Source: Nakazawaea peltata | Taxonomy: Eukaryota > Ascomycota > Pichiomycetes > Alaninales > Pachysolenaceae | DNA length: 64,000 nt | Assembly (NCBI GenBank): GCA_001599355.1 | Contig: BCGQ01000002.1 | Span: forward strand, 385,554-449,553 | Direction of reading: 5' to 3' | Shown: positions 39,648 to 50,468 of the stretch, piece by piece | Layout: each line of letters starts with the position of its first letter | Numbering within the stretch: position 1 is the first letter of the stretch | Position numbers and translations under genes: made by a program | The notes under the pieces: generated by a model | What the model was told of the DNA's origin: nothing | Database searches by the model: none | Seen by the model: the letters and a program-made list of their open reading frames with translations, nothing else

Positions 39648-42600
39648 ATGTTGTTGGTGAAACGATTGCTATTCAACCCACAACGAGTAATTCAGCCTGC
39701 ATTTCAAATCCACCGTGCATTTTTATCCACCAAAATGACTCAGCCTTATCGCTTAGTAACAGAGAAGGTTGAAAAACCTGACCTCGACGATAGACAGTAC
39801 CGAATCATTGAGCTTCCAAACAAATTGGAAGCTTTGATCATTCATGACCCTCAGACTGATAAAAGTGCTGCTTCTTTGGATTGTAAAGTTGGTTCTTTCA
39901 ATGATCCAAAGAACTTGCCAGGACTTGCCCATTTCTTAGAGCATCTTCTTTTCATGGGAACAGAGAAGTACCCAAATGAGAACGATTATAGTAGTTACCT
40001 TTCGAGTCATTCAGGTTATTCCAACGCTTATACTTCAAAGTCAGACACCAACTATTACTTTGAGATCAATTATCAGTATTTGGAGGGAGCTCTTGATCGT
40101 TTTGCCCAGTTCTTTATTAACCCTCTTTTCAACGAAAATTGTAAAGATAGGGAGATCAAGGCTGTTGATTCTGAGAATAAAAAGAACTTGCAGAATGATA
40201 TGTGGCGTTTATCTCAATTGGAGAAGTCTCTTTCAAGTCCTCTTCATCCATATAATGGTTTTTCCACCGGAAATATCGAAACTTTGGGTAATTTACCTCT
40301 TCTGGAAGGACTCGATGTTAGAGATGAGTTGATTAAATTCTATAAATCGCATTATTCGGCTAATTTAATGAAGTTGGTAGTATTGGGTCGTGAAGACTTA
40401 GATAATTTAACCCAATTGGTCGTTTCCAACTTCTCAGCTGTCCCAAATACCGATAAACCAAGACCTTTCTATAACGAACCCCCATTCAGTTCATTAGAGC
40501 TTGGAAAATTAGTAAAGGCCAAACCTGTTATGAACACCAAATCATTGGAAATTCTTTTCCCAGTGCCAGATATGAACTCTAAATGGGAATACAAGCCTCA
40601 ACTGTACTTCTCCCACTTAATTGGTCACGAAGGTAAAGGTTCTATTCTTTCTTATTTAAAAGAGAAAGGTTGGGCTAGTGAGTTAAGTGCTGGAAGTATG
40701 AATATTTCCGAAGGTTATTCGGTCTTTTCGATCAACGTTGACTTAACTGATAACGGCTTCCAACATTATGAAGATGTCGTAGTCGCTGTGTTCCTGTACA
40801 TCAAAATGATGAAATCTGAAGGTCCAAAAGAGAGCATTTTTAATGAATTACGAGACGTTGGTGCTATGAATTTTAAATTTAAACAAAAATCGAGCCCTTC
40901 GGGAACCGTATCGAAGTTGTCTAGTATTTTTAATAAGGTTGATACCTCATTACCATCGGAATTTATCTTATCTCACGATAAGTTACACAAATTCGATGCT
41001 CAACTTATTGCCGATTATTCAAAACTGTTCGATTTCAGTAATTGTAAAATGATGTTGGTTTCTTCCACTTTTGAAGATTTACCTCTTCGGGAAAAATGGT
41101 ACGGGACCGAGTATTCTGTAGAAGAGTTCCCTCTGGAGCTCAGTAGAGCCGTTGAAGGAGTCAGCAGTATCTCCGAATTGACTTTACCACTGCCAAATGA
41201 GTTTATCTCGACTGATTTTACTGTAGAAAAGATAGATGTTTCCGAACCCCTGACAGAGCCCGTATTGTTTGAATCTTCCAAGTTACAGAGAGTCTGGTAT
41301 AAGAAAGATGACCAATTTTGGGTTCCTAAAGGTACTATTTCTACGATGTTCCACCTCCCTGTATCACAAGCTACTCCGTTCAATTCTGCCTTGAACATTT
41401 TGTACTTGGAATTAATCGGAGATCATCTTAATGATATTCTGTATGATGCTAGTATTGTGGGATTGCGTTTCAATTTAGTTCCAACTAGAAGTGGTTTCTC
41501 ATTGAAGATTTCCGGATACAATCACAAGTTGCCAGTTTTATTGGAAAAAGTAGTCGATGCTTTGTTAAATTTCGAACCTACAGTTGAAAGATTTGAGCTT
41601 TGTAAAGAAAAGACCTTGAAACAGCACTTGAATTTCGGCTATTCGGTTCCATATGCTCAGATTTCATATTATGCTACCTCTTTGCTCCATGAGAATAGTT
41701 GGCAAGTTGAGGAACATATTGAAGCTTTTGAGAGAATGAGATTCGAAGACATGAAAGAGTTTATCCATGCATTGTATAAACAGGTATTTTTAGAAACATT
41801 TATTCATGGAAATTTCTCCAAGTCGAAGGCATTAGAGATTGGTGAGAGCTTTGAGACCAAATTTGGACATATTCTGAGACTTTCCGACTCTCAATTGACT
41901 ACTGGACGTTCTACATATATTCTGGATGGTAAACAGTTCCGTTATGAGGTTCCATTGAAAGATCTGAAGAACATTAACTCATGTATTTTATACTTGATTC
42001 AATTGGGTGAATTGAAAGATATTACCAAATTGGTCATGCTGGATCTTGTTGCGCAGGTGATTCATGAGCCTTGTTTTAACGAATTGCGTACTAAACAACA
42101 GTTGGGATACGTTGTATTCAGTGGGGTTCAAAAGACCAGAACTACATTTGGATTCCGTGTCTTGATTCAATCCGAACGTACTACTGATTACTTGGAGTAT
42201 AGAATCGATGAGTTCCTTCTGAAGTTTGGTAAGACCTTGTCTTCGTTCACCGAGGATGAGTTCAAAGAGCATGTCGAAAGTTTAATTGCTAAGAAATTAT
42301 TAAAGCTTAAAAATTTAGATGAAGAATATGGTCGGATGTGGGGAAAAATCGGCTCGGGATTCTACGATTTCGATTTGAACAAAAAACAAGTGGAGATTTT
42401 GAAGAAAATTACATTGTCTGAGTTGATCAAGTTTTATGAGACTGAGATTCTTTCTCTGTTGAATGCTAAATTGGTAGTTCATTTGAAGTCCCATGCCCCT
42501 CCACAACAAGCATCCAAGAAATTGATTAACGTTTGTATTGCCAACAAATATGGTGGTATTTCTTCTAATCAATTGGAAGCTGTTGTCAATAATTACGAGT

Positions 42601-42869
42601 TCGAACATTATAATTCTCAAGAAATCGATGAATTCTTGCATAGTGACTCTTTCCAAGAATTACTTACTGAACAATCAGTTGATCTCAACGAATTAAAGGA
42701 ACTCATTTTATCCGACTTGAAAAATCCTGTTCCTTCTAAATACCCAACTGGAGAACTCATTGGTAGTGCCGCTTCCTTCAAATCTTCCAATGCTATGACT
42801 GCTACAGCTCAACCAGTCAAGCCATTTACACATTTCATGGACAAAGATTCCCTGGTTCCTAAATTATAG
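39648..42869 (+). CDS. STE23: Insulin-degrading-enzyme-type metalloprotease Ste23
   Basis: A 1073-residue M16A peptidase. The inverted zinc motif HFLEH (His95, Glu98, His99) has a downstream Glu in the following helix (AVDSENKK). Later blocks GLDVRDELIKFYK, ANLMKLVVLGREDL, SHLIGHEGKGS and the C-terminal IHEPCFNELRTKQQLGYVVFSG match Ste23, which processes the a-factor pheromone N-terminus and degrades small peptides. S. cerevisiae Ste23 has Cys within the HxxEH motif; here it is Leu, encoded by TTA, so the CUG question does not matter. The first 29 residues are basic and amphipathic (LLVKRLLFNPQRVIQ), and a second ATG at 39735 begins the conserved part. Confidence 0.96.
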   Translation: MLLVKRLLFNPQRVIQPAFQIHRAFLSTKMTQPYRLVTEKVEKPDLDDRQYRIIELPNKLEALIIHDPQTDKSAASLDCKVGSFNDPKNLPGLAHFLEHLLFMGTEKYPNENDYSSYLSSHSGYSNAYTSKSDTNYYFEINYQYLEGALDRFAQFFINPLFNENCKDREIKAVDSENKKNLQNDMWRLSQLEKSLSSPLHPYNGFSTGNIETLGNLPLLEGLDVRDELIKFYKSHYSANLMKLVVLGREDLDNLTQLVVSNFSAVPNTDKPRPFYNEPPFSSLELGKLVKAKPVMNTKSLEILFPVPDMNSKWEYKPQLYFSHLIGHEGKGSILSYLKEKGWASELSAGSMNISEGYSVFSINVDLTDNGFQHYEDVVVAVFLYIKMMKSEGPKESIFNELRDVGAMNFKFKQKSSPSGTVSKLSSIFNKVDTSLPSEFILSHDKLHKFDAQLIADYSKLFDFSNCKMMLVSSTFEDLPLREKWYGTEYSVEEFPLELSRAVEGVSSISELTLPLPNEFISTDFTVEKIDVSEPLTEPVLFESSKLQRVWYKKDDQFWVPKGTISTMFHLPVSQATPFNSALNILYLELIGDHLNDILYDASIVGLRFNLVPTRSGFSLKISGYNHKLPVLLEKVVDALLNFEPTVERFELCKEKTLKQHLNFGYSVPYAQISYYATSLLHENSWQVEEHIEAFERMRFEDMKEFIHALYKQVFLETFIHGNFSKSKALEIGESFETKFGHILRLSDSQLTTGRSTYILDGKQFRYEVPLKDLKNINSCILYLIQLGELKDITKLVMLDLVAQVIHEPCFNELRTKQQLGYVVFSGVQKTRTTFGFRVLIQSERTTDYLEYRIDEFLLKFGKTLSSFTEDEFKEHVESLIAKKLLKLKNLDEEYGRMWGKIGSGFYDFDLNKKQVEILKKITLSELIKFYETEILSLLNAKLVVHLKSHAPPQQASKKLINVCIANKYGGISSNQLEAVVNNYEFEHYNSQEIDEFLHSDSFQELLTEQSVDLNELKELILSDLKNPVPSKYPTGELIGSAASFKSSNAMTATAQPVKPFTHFMDKDSLVPKL

Positions 42870-43066
42870 ATCCATAATAGAATATTCACGCAACTAAGAA
42901 TTCCCAATTAGGAAATGTATAGAGTTTAATTACATTTCCGTTTTAAGTAATACTTCTACCGTAATTGTGTTAATTATTAGACTTCCGAATTAGGAAATTC
43001 TCATGTGGTGCCCATTTGGGTAAAATCTCCCCACATAACTCAAACCTTCTTATCAGTTTGTAAGTG

Positions 43067-45826
43067 ATGTCTGACACTCGACGGTTGAAGATGTCTAGTG
43101 GAAATAAGGTCAATGGAAGTCAGAATGGTCATTATAAGGATTCTGACTCGTTGTTAGATGAGCCCTCATCATCAAGTGTCCATGCTGCTGCTGCTGCCGC
43201 TGCTGCCTCTATAAGTGACAGGCCTGCTAATATTAGCGATGCAGATGAGCAAACTCCATTACTTCAGGCAGCATTCAAGGATATCCCAACTGCCCCTCAA
43301 GTCACAAGTAATCCTGCCAATGCTAGTATAACTGAAATTGAACTGCTGGATCGTCAAAGAGCCGAAGAAGAACTAGCCTCCCTCCTATCGCATGAAGCGA
43401 TTCCTACGGTGCCCATCACATCACCTTCAACCATCTCATGGCTTGTGAAAGTTGCAATTGATATGTATAAGGCATACCCTGGAGCTGCCCATTCGATATT
43501 GGCAGCATTTCTGGTTTGCATCACTCTCTTCATATATCTCAGTTATCGTCTTCCATTGATAATAGAGCAAGCCTCTCTTGTGGATCTCGAGGACCTTGCT
43601 ATCACTGGAATATCGGAGTCTGGTCTCGTGGTACACACTCAACTTTCGTTGAAGTTGGATTACTCTAATGTTGCTCATATATTTGATAGGTTCCTCGGAG
43701 TAATTGTAGGTACTCTGATAGGTTCAATTGTGTTGAAACCGACGGGTCCTCTTGATTTGTTTCTGGAGTTAGAAGAAACACAAGAGATTCATCGTGTTAT
43801 TAGGGTTATCTCACCTGAATTACATCTCAGTTTGAGTCCCAACAGTATTTCTGTCATCGATGTAGATATGCCTGTCAGCATAGTTTCTACAAGTGCTGTA
43901 ACACTAGCCAATCGTTTTATTGAGATGTTCGCTGAAGGTACCGGATATGCCAACTTCACCGTGACTGGTCTGTACTCATTTGATGTGTCTACATCTCTTA
44001 AAAACCTGAAGAATGTGGTCTACCATATCGAGCAACCCGTATATATGGATTTCGACCAACTCCTGGATAACAGAAGTCTGTTCATCGACACATTCAAGTT
44101 GACACTTCTTGATCGGTCACGTGATCTGATAACACTGACTCTGTACCTTCTTACGACGACTATCCCGTACACACTTGACTTCCATATTGATATTCTTCGA
44201 TGGAATATGATGTTGCCCTCGTGTGTGCCTCTGAAATTAGTTGATTTTGGAGTTTTGACCTCGAGTGAGATAGTTTTCAAACCTCTTAGTCCAGTTTCTA
44301 TCTCGGCCGAGCTGGAAATGGGTCTGTTTCCGGAGCTGTTATTGGAGGAATGTGCTGATGGGCTCACACCGTTGAATTCATACGTGAAAGAAGTACTCAG
44401 TGGGCCGAAATACCCTAAGAGAACTGTTTATTTGAGAGGAGATGAATCAAACGACCGCAAAGTGCCATTATGGCTTAGTTTCATTCTCGAGAGAGTCAAT
44501 ATCCCATTGCTATATGACTTTGGGCACTTCCTGGGGTTACCTGATTGGTCCAAGGAGGTCCAACTGATGAACTTCACCAACTCTGCCTTGAGATTCAGTG
44601 CTCAGAATGATCAAATCTCCGTCGATACCGACTTCCTTTTATCGATCAGGTATCCTAAGAGTCTTAAAGGTCATCCATATTTCAATGTGACTCAGTTCAA
44701 AGGTTTGTCACAAATAAGGCATGATTCTTATCAAGTTCTGGACGTGGTACTTGACAGCTGGCTGTCCTCATCGTTCACTGAGTCAAAAGACCACTTCTAT
44801 TTGTCAGGAAATGTCCTGGACTTGATCATTGATGTCTCTAATAGCTCTCTAATAGCTGGATTCATTCAGAGCTTCTTAGATGGAGATCTGTTTGGGATAG
44901 AACTCAATTCTGAAATGGACCTTTCATTGGAAACACCTGTCTTCAATACTGATCTCAACCAACTTCCATTCCATAACTCTCTTCTTATCCAGCCAAACTT
45001 ACCAGAGAACTCGACTGGGTCTTTGAACTCCTCAGTGTTGAGTATTTATGTGGTGGAATCGACTGCTGATTCATTGTCTCTTTTGGTCGACTTGGAATTA
45101 GAAAACCCCACCCCAATCTCTGTTGATACTGCCGACATGGTGTTCAATCTCAGGTTTGCAGCCGAAGGGATTGTCCTTGGAGATGTAGAGACCGTTGACC
45201 CCGTAGTCATTCATGGTAATTCCAAGGCCAATGCCTCCTTTTTACTTCAGATAGATCCTACAACTTATAATAAGAAGACACCTGAGCATTCGATCACCAA
45301 ATTAGAGAAATGGTTGAGTGGATATTTGTCTGGGAACGAGACTCAGCTCACTCTTATGGGGCATGAAAAGAGTTTGTCATCTTCGAATGCTCTAGCTGGT
45401 GTAGTTGATGGGGTCTCATTAGATATCGACCTCCCACTAGCAGGATACCAATCAGGAACAGGAACCAATGGATTTGTTCTTAGTTCCACTATGTACATCA
45501 TGTCTTCTGAGATCGATTTCACTATATACAATCCTCTCAACAACAGTGAGGTGGTGGTGGATATCATAAAAGCCCAAGCTTCATTTGAAGGAACTGCGTT
45601 GGGTCATTTAGAGAACCAGGAGTTACTTATAATTCCTCCTGGACTTTACAAGACTCCGCGATTCCCAATTGTCTATTCTGGGGGTATTGGAAGTAATATT
45701 TTGAGGAAGGCATTGAATGGGAAATTAAAGGTTCATTGTGACGCACTTTTTAAATTTGGAGTAGGGCAATTCGAGTTGGATTTAGTATATTCAGGGAATG
45801 GTGTGAGTACGAATATTCGGTTATGA
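43067..45826 (+). CDS. Large type II membrane protein, Tag1/DUF3712-like
   Basis: A 919-residue protein with a 130-residue cytosolic N-terminus (Ala/Ser-rich, with SLLDEP and EQTPLLQ dileucine-like sorting motifs), one membrane span at about 142-165 (ILAAFLVCITLFIYLSY) and a 750-residue luminal region of beta-rich repeats with many N-glycosylation sequons (NFTN, NVTQ, NSTG, NSSL). The luminal repeats resemble the DUF3712/AsmA-like fold, and the topology fits S. cerevisiae Tag1, a glycosylated type II vacuolar membrane protein that ends autophagy under prolonged starvation. Orthology is not certain; other fungal DUF3712 proteins fit too. The start is the ATG at 43067. Confidence 0.65.
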   Translation: MSDTRRLKMSSGNKVNGSQNGHYKDSDSLLDEPSSSSVHAAAAAAAASISDRPANISDADEQTPLLQAAFKDIPTAPQVTSNPANASITEIELLDRQRAEEELASLLSHEAIPTVPITSPSTISWLVKVAIDMYKAYPGAAHSILAAFLVCITLFIYLSYRLPLIIEQASLVDLEDLAITGISESGLVVHTQLSLKLDYSNVAHIFDRFLGVIVGTLIGSIVLKPTGPLDLFLELEETQEIHRVIRVISPELHLSLSPNSISVIDVDMPVSIVSTSAVTLANRFIEMFAEGTGYANFTVTGLYSFDVSTSLKNLKNVVYHIEQPVYMDFDQLLDNRSLFIDTFKLTLLDRSRDLITLTLYLLTTTIPYTLDFHIDILRWNMMLPSCVPLKLVDFGVLTSSEIVFKPLSPVSISAELEMGLFPELLLEECADGLTPLNSYVKEVLSGPKYPKRTVYLRGDESNDRKVPLWLSFILERVNIPLLYDFGHFLGLPDWSKEVQLMNFTNSALRFSAQNDQISVDTDFLLSIRYPKSLKGHPYFNVTQFKGLSQIRHDSYQVLDVVLDSWLSSSFTESKDHFYLSGNVLDLIIDVSNSSLIAGFIQSFLDGDLFGIELNSEMDLSLETPVFNTDLNQLPFHNSLLIQPNLPENSTGSLNSSVLSIYVVESTADSLSLLVDLELENPTPISVDTADMVFNLRFAAEGIVLGDVETVDPVVIHGNSKANASFLLQIDPTTYNKKTPEHSITKLEKWLSGYLSGNETQLTLMGHEKSLSSSNALAGVVDGVSLDIDLPLAGYQSGTGTNGFVLSSTMYIMSSEIDFTIYNPLNNSEVVVDIIKAQASFEGTALGHLENQELLIIPPGLYKTPRFPIVYSGGIGSNILRKALNGKLKVHCDALFKFGVGQFELDLVYSGNGVSTNIRL

Positions 45827-46347
45827 GATCCCATTTCAAGTATTCAGATTATGGTTTAGAGTCGTGGAGTAGTTACATAATAGTTTTATAGGTAATGTGA
45901 TAGTTTAATGATTATAGTAATTAGAGAATGTTTTTTTGAAGAATACATATGCTGAATTGATTGTAGGAGACGAATATATTTTGAATAGTTAATGGAAAAG
46001 GGGGTATTTCTCCCTTTTATACGATTTTCTAATTGAAAGTAAAGGAGGGGAAAACTATAGGGGGGGCGAAAAGGGGGGAGCGTAAAGGGGCTAGCTGCAT
46101 AAAGGGGCTAGATGCATAAAGGGGCTAGATGCATAAAAGGGGGAAGCGCAAACGGGGGAAGCGTAAACGGGGATGTGAAAAGGGGTTAGCTGCATTGCGT
46201 AAAGGGTACATAGCGGGGTAATGCAATCCACATGATCCCCAACAATTCCAAAATTAAGACCATGCATCAACTAACCTACCCCCCTTTACAAATAACTCTC
46301 ATTCATTGCCTTATTACATATTTAATTATCATCCCTTATATAATCTC
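45827..46347. repeat. Intergenic region with 17-bp minisatellite
   Basis: 521 bases between the Tag1-like gene and SAF1, whose stop codons face each other. TAAAGGGGCTAGMTGCA repeats three times (46083-46133), then decays into related AAACGGGG/AGCG units to about 46215. G-rich on the plus strand. Confidence 0.75.
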
Positions 46348-48162
46348 TTAGTTTCCATCATGTACTAAAGCACAACTTTGCCATCCTGCAGCTCCTATTG
46401 CCAATACTTTCCCAGGAACTTCAACGACTGTCGGCTTGAAAATCCTAAACCCGTTACGTCCCACAATCTCACCTTCACCTTTTGCAACATAAGGAGTTGA
46501 GTCACCTAGACCCAAACATCCACAATGTTCAGATTCCAATCCCCAACTTAACAACACACCATCTCTAGTCAATGCTAGGTTATGGTAATCACCAACTGCT
46601 ACTGAAATCAAGTCTCGATTTTGCAATTCCTTGACAATGGCAGGAGTATTGGAATCTTTAGAGCCAATTAACACCAATTGCTCATCACTTATAGCTACAA
46701 ATGACCTGAAGCAACCTCCGGAAAGTCTTACAAACTTTGAAGGAGTTTCTGACAGAGAATTGGAATGTTTCGATAAATAAGACTCGAAACGTGTTAATTC
46801 GTAAGGTACAGCCAGCTCTTCGCTATTGAAATCGATATCTACTCTGTAGATTTTTCCTTTCAGTGTAAGAAATACAATGAAAGAGTCTCCTGCGACAATA
46901 TCAACCACTTTAGATGAGGTCCCTGGGACTATTTTTGCATGTGCAGCGACTGGATTAGACTCCACCAGGTCAATTGGCCCTTTATATGAATCTCTTCCCG
47001 TCCAGTAGACAATTCCTACATTCAATATATAACAACAGCTTAAATTCCATCCAGCCACGATTTTCGTTATAATGTTATCTCTAGTAACGAGACTTGATCC
47101 ATTGGAATCGTAGAATGCCAAACGGACACCTTTGAGGCCTTGTTTATTATGATCCCAAGTCCAAATACTGCCGTTATCATCCAATGCAATGAAATGACTT
47201 CTTCCACTACTTACAGAGACCAAAGTATGGCCACAAGCATCCAGCTGACGAAGAAATCCATCAGATGTGTCGGGAACTGACCTGGAATCGGGCTTTTTAT
47301 CTTGTTGTTGTCTTAAATCTGGAGGAGAAGTATGAATGACTCTATCTGGCATAACGGCAGTAGAGAGATCGGATGAGGCATTCAGTACTGGAGCTGGTGT
47401 AATAGCTGCAGCGATATCGGATGAATTAGGAGGTTCTGATGCGGGAGAGGCAATTGAGCCTGTCGCCGGTGTAGCAGTAGGAGTAGCAGTAGGTCTCAGA
47501 CCTGGCCTTGGTGGAGGTGGAACTCCTCTTGGTCTTGGAATGATTCCTCCTAATCTGAACGTGGAAGCTATATTTGCCAAATCTGCAAGAGCTCCACCCA
47601 TTTCAGGGATTCGAGTTTGAGTCGGGTTAAAAGGGGGGGGAGGTTCTTGTAAAGTGTCTGGTTCTCTTGGAGCAGGTCCAGATGAGAGTCCCCCATTCCA
47701 TGTCATTCCTGTAGTATACAACAGACCAGCTGCTGTTAAAATTTGGAATGAAAAACCTCCAGCAGATACATCTGCAATGACAGTATCCTGTAAATTCAGT
47801 ACTAAAGTAGGTTTAATAACACTAGACAGCAACCCACGTTTAGAGACAGAATCTGGGGGTACGCTGCGGACGGAGTAACCTAAACGACCGCTCGAAGATT
47901 TCCCCCAAGTCATCAATTTAGCGGAACGTCTCATTGAGTACAATTCTGGCCACCTGTATTGTGCAAATGAGAACGGAGTCGGCTTGAATCCAAAAGTCTT
48001 CTGGAATATCTGATGCCATACAGATGAATCATTAGTTATGTCATGTAAAAAGTGGCAAGTTTCACCCAATGATTTGATATCAGCGGCGGATAAGTTTGGA
48101 ATGATCTGGGAAGCAATTAAATCACCTCCCAAATCCAACAATGTCTTCTTTGATTCACTCAT
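46348..48162 (-). CDS. SAF1: F-box protein with RCC1-like repeats, Saf1
   Basis: A 604-residue protein with an N-terminal F-box (about 12-55, LIASQIIPNLSAADIKSLGE) and RCC1-type beta-propeller blades (KLMTWGKSSSGRLG, DNGSIWTWDHN, RDGVLLSWGLESEHCGCLGLGD). A disordered Pro/Ala/Thr-rich insert of about 140 residues lies between the first blades. It matches Saf1, the SCF substrate receptor that targets adenine deaminase Aah1 for degradation on entry to quiescence. The insert also contains a run encoded by repeated CCT/ACT codons near 47480. Confidence 0.87.
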   Translation of the reverse strand: MSESKKTLLDLGGDLIASQIIPNLSAADIKSLGETCHFLHDITNDSSVWHQIFQKTFGFKPTPFSFAQYRWPELYSMRRSAKLMTWGKSSSGRLGYSVRSVPPDSVSKRGLLSSVIKPTLVLNLQDTVIADVSAGGFSFQILTAAGLLYTTGMTWNGGLSSGPAPREPDTLQEPPPPFNPTQTRIPEMGGALADLANIASTFRLGGIIPRPRGVPPPPRPGLRPTATPTATPATGSIASPASEPPNSSDIAAAITPAPVLNASSDLSTAVMPDRVIHTSPPDLRQQQDKKPDSRSVPDTSDGFLRQLDACGHTLVSVSSGRSHFIALDDNGSIWTWDHNKQGLKGVRLAFYDSNGSSLVTRDNIITKIVAGWNLSCCYILNVGIVYWTGRDSYKGPIDLVESNPVAAHAKIVPGTSSKVVDIVAGDSFIVFLTLKGKIYRVDIDFNSEELAVPYELTRFESYLSKHSNSLSETPSKFVRLSGGCFRSFVAISDEQLVLIGSKDSNTPAIVKELQNRDLISVAVGDYHNLALTRDGVLLSWGLESEHCGCLGLGDSTPYVAKGEGEIVGRNGFRIFKPTVVEVPGKVLAIGAAGWQSCALVHDGN

Positions 48163-48659
48163 TGGCAGTTATTAGTTGATTGATCTGAAGGCAAAAAGGG
48201 AGAAGTTATTTATAGTGATGGGTTTCCTTAATAGGCAAATGAGGGGCAAATTTTGTAAATACTTCGATTTTTGCCCTGTCAAAAAAGGGCAAGGGCAGAT
48301 CAGAAGGGGGTTCAAATAATTGGAAATTAATAAAAAGTAGGGGCCCATCGAAGAAGAGAGCCACTAAAAATTAGGGAGTGATTGAATCTAGCCTAAGATA
48401 TGTAATACAATGGTCCCTTTGAATTTCCCTTTGATCTTTACTTTTTATCTTTTACCAAAAATAAGTTATATATTGAATTTTTTGATATCTCATCAAGAAT
48501 TCACATATGATTCTTGGAGGAAACAACGAATATCTAGAAGAGGAAACCAAAGATATTTGAAACTGAAATGGTCCAACATTTACTACATCACAATATATAT
48601 AAACTCAGAGTTAGATAAAATTGAAACTAAAAAACATTAATATATCATAAGTAACGTTA
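48163..48659. other. SAF1 upstream region
   Basis: About 500 bases, AT-rich, between the SAF1 start and the permease stop. A 76-codon ATG frame at 48410-48640 (plus) is rich in Ile, Tyr and Lys and looks like AT-rich chance. Confidence 0.4.
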
Positions 48660-50360
48660 TCAAACGTTAATGGCCTTCTCTTTGGCAGACATCAGATCAG
48701 ATTTGTTGTCGGAACTACCTTCGTGTCCCTCATGCAAGATACTACCCTCAATCAATTGTTCTTCAAGCTCTTCCTCTTCCTCATCGGATTCTTGTGGAAT
48801 AAGCAAGTTCAAGATAACACCAATGAAACCAGCGACGGCGAAACCAGTGTCACAAACCAAGACAATGGCATCGTAGAAACCTTCCAAAGAATGGTTGTCA
48901 CCACTGTAAGTGAAGACGTTGTCGAACCAGGTGTCATAAATAGTAGCACTAAGACCAAGAACCAAAGAACAAGTGTAGATAAATCTGTCTCTTCTGGTGA
49001 ATTCGGTGGTGGAGATAATCTTCAAACCACTGACGGCGACAGAGGTGAACAAGAAAGTGGTCATACCACCCAAGACTGGGTCTGGAATAGCAACCAAAGC
49101 AGCAGCAAACTTGGAAAAAATACCCATGACAATCAAGAAGAAACAACACCAGTAACCAGCGGTTCTGTTAGCACACTTGGTAATGGAGATAACACCGTTG
49201 TTTTGAGCAAAGGTGGACATTGGAGTAACAGTCATAAGACAACTCAACATACCGTTGAAACCATCGGCAAGGACACCACCTTGAATTCTGGACTCATAAA
49301 GTTCACCTTCGACTGGTTCTCTGGAAACATCGGAAGTGGCAGTGATATCACCAATAGCCTCCATCATCAAAACGATGTATAAGGCCAACATAGGCAAGAC
49401 AGCTGGAGCGTAAACCTTCAATTTGAAAGTATGAACCCACATGAAGGTAGCAGCAGGAGCCTCAGCGATAGAAGATGGGTCAAAGTAACCACACAGAGCA
49501 GCAACAATACAACCGACCAACAAACCGACAATAACGGCACAAGATTTCATGATTGGAGAACCCCATTTCTCACTAAAGATAATAGTGACAAAGACCAAGA
49601 AACCCAAACCAATGAATTTAGCAGAACCATAAGGCAGCAGCTGTGGAGCACCTTCGGATGGACAAGTACCATCGACACAACCGGAACCACCCATCCAGTT
49701 CTCAAAACCGGAGGTAACAAGGGAAATACCAATCAACATAACAACTGGACCAGTGACCAAAGGAGGGAAGATCTTTTGCAAGATTTTAGGTGGCATGAAG
49801 GACAAAAGGATTTCTAATAAGGAACAGACGATACCGGTGGCCAAAATAGCACCATAAGCATCAGGACAAGGTAACTGGTTACCATCGGAATCGACAGGAC
49901 ATTCACCATTGGTGTACATCATTGGAATCATACTGGAAACAATAGTGATAGTAGCAAAAGAAGTACCGACGACACTCACCATACCGGTACCGATATAGTA
50001 AGGAGTACCCTTAATATGGAATCTAGTGATTTGAATCAGGGACAAGATACCAGAGACAATCAAGGAACAAGAGACCAAGTATTGCTCGATCTCGGTTCCC
50101 AAATTGGCAGTAGAGGCGATGATGATTGGAGGAGTAACGACACCAGCCAACATAGATAACAGATGCTGTAAACCTAAGAGGAAACCAAGGAATAATGGCA
50201 TCTCAGTGTTCAAACCAAAGAATGGTTGAATCTTGGTCTTCTTAGAGATAAATGGTAACTTTGGGGTGAACAAATACTTGTAGTCATAGTCACCGAACAA
50301 CCCTTCTTTGGTTGTCCATTTATTGAAGGTCTTCTTCAACTTTAATTGAACGTTGCTCAT
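48660..50360 (-). CDS. Xanthine/uric acid permease, NAT family (UapA/UapC/Xut1-like)
   Basis: A 566-residue polytopic transporter of the nucleobase-ascorbate family with about 12-14 spans. The family signature is present as QNNGVISITKCANR, along with the early GLQH-x-LSMLAGVVTPP motif (x is CTG at 50160-50162; Ala in UapA-type proteins as I recall) and RFHIKGTPYYIGTGMVSVVGTSF. Members import xanthine and urate with protons at the plasma membrane. The N- and C-termini are cytosolic; the C-terminus is acidic and ends KEKAINV. S. cerevisiae lacks this gene; Candida albicans XUT1 is comparable. A minus-strand TTATATAAG box (50422-50430) and three GATAA sites lie upstream, as expected for nitrogen control. 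Confidence 0.9.
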   Translation of the reverse strand: MSNVQLKLKKTFNKWTTKEGLFGDYDYKYLFTPKLPFISKKTKIQPFFGLNTEMPLFLGFLLGLQHLLSMLAGVVTPPIIIASTANLGTEIEQYLVSCSLIVSGILSLIQITRFHIKGTPYYIGTGMVSVVGTSFATITIVSSMIPMMYTNGECPVDSDGNQLPCPDAYGAILATGIVCSLLEILLSFMPPKILQKIFPPLVTGPVVMLIGISLVTSGFENWMGGSGCVDGTCPSEGAPQLLPYGSAKFIGLGFLVFVTIIFSEKWGSPIMKSCAVIVGLLVGCIVAALCGYFDPSSIAEAPAATFMWVHTFKLKVYAPAVLPMLALYIVLMMEAIGDITATSDVSREPVEGELYESRIQGGVLADGFNGMLSCLMTVTPMSTFAQNNGVISITKCANRTAGYWCCFFLIVMGIFSKFAAALVAIPDPVLGGMTTFLFTSVAVSGLKIISTTEFTRRDRFIYTCSLVLGLSATIYDTWFDNVFTYSGDNHSLEGFYDAIVLVCDTGFAVAGFIGVILNLLIPQESDEEEEELEEQLIEGSILHEGHEGSSDNKSDLMSAKEKAINV

Positions 50361-50468
50361 TTTAAAACCGTATCAATGATGATGTCCTTCAGTTGAGTTT
50401 CCAAGTCCAGGATTTAACCTTCTTATATAACCCTCCACCTATTGGCTGCAGCTCATCAAAAAGAAAAG

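Noticed and set aside
48410-48640. 76-codon ATG frame upstream of SAF1
   Set aside because: Ile/Tyr/Lys bias expected from AT-rich non-coding DNA; no family features.
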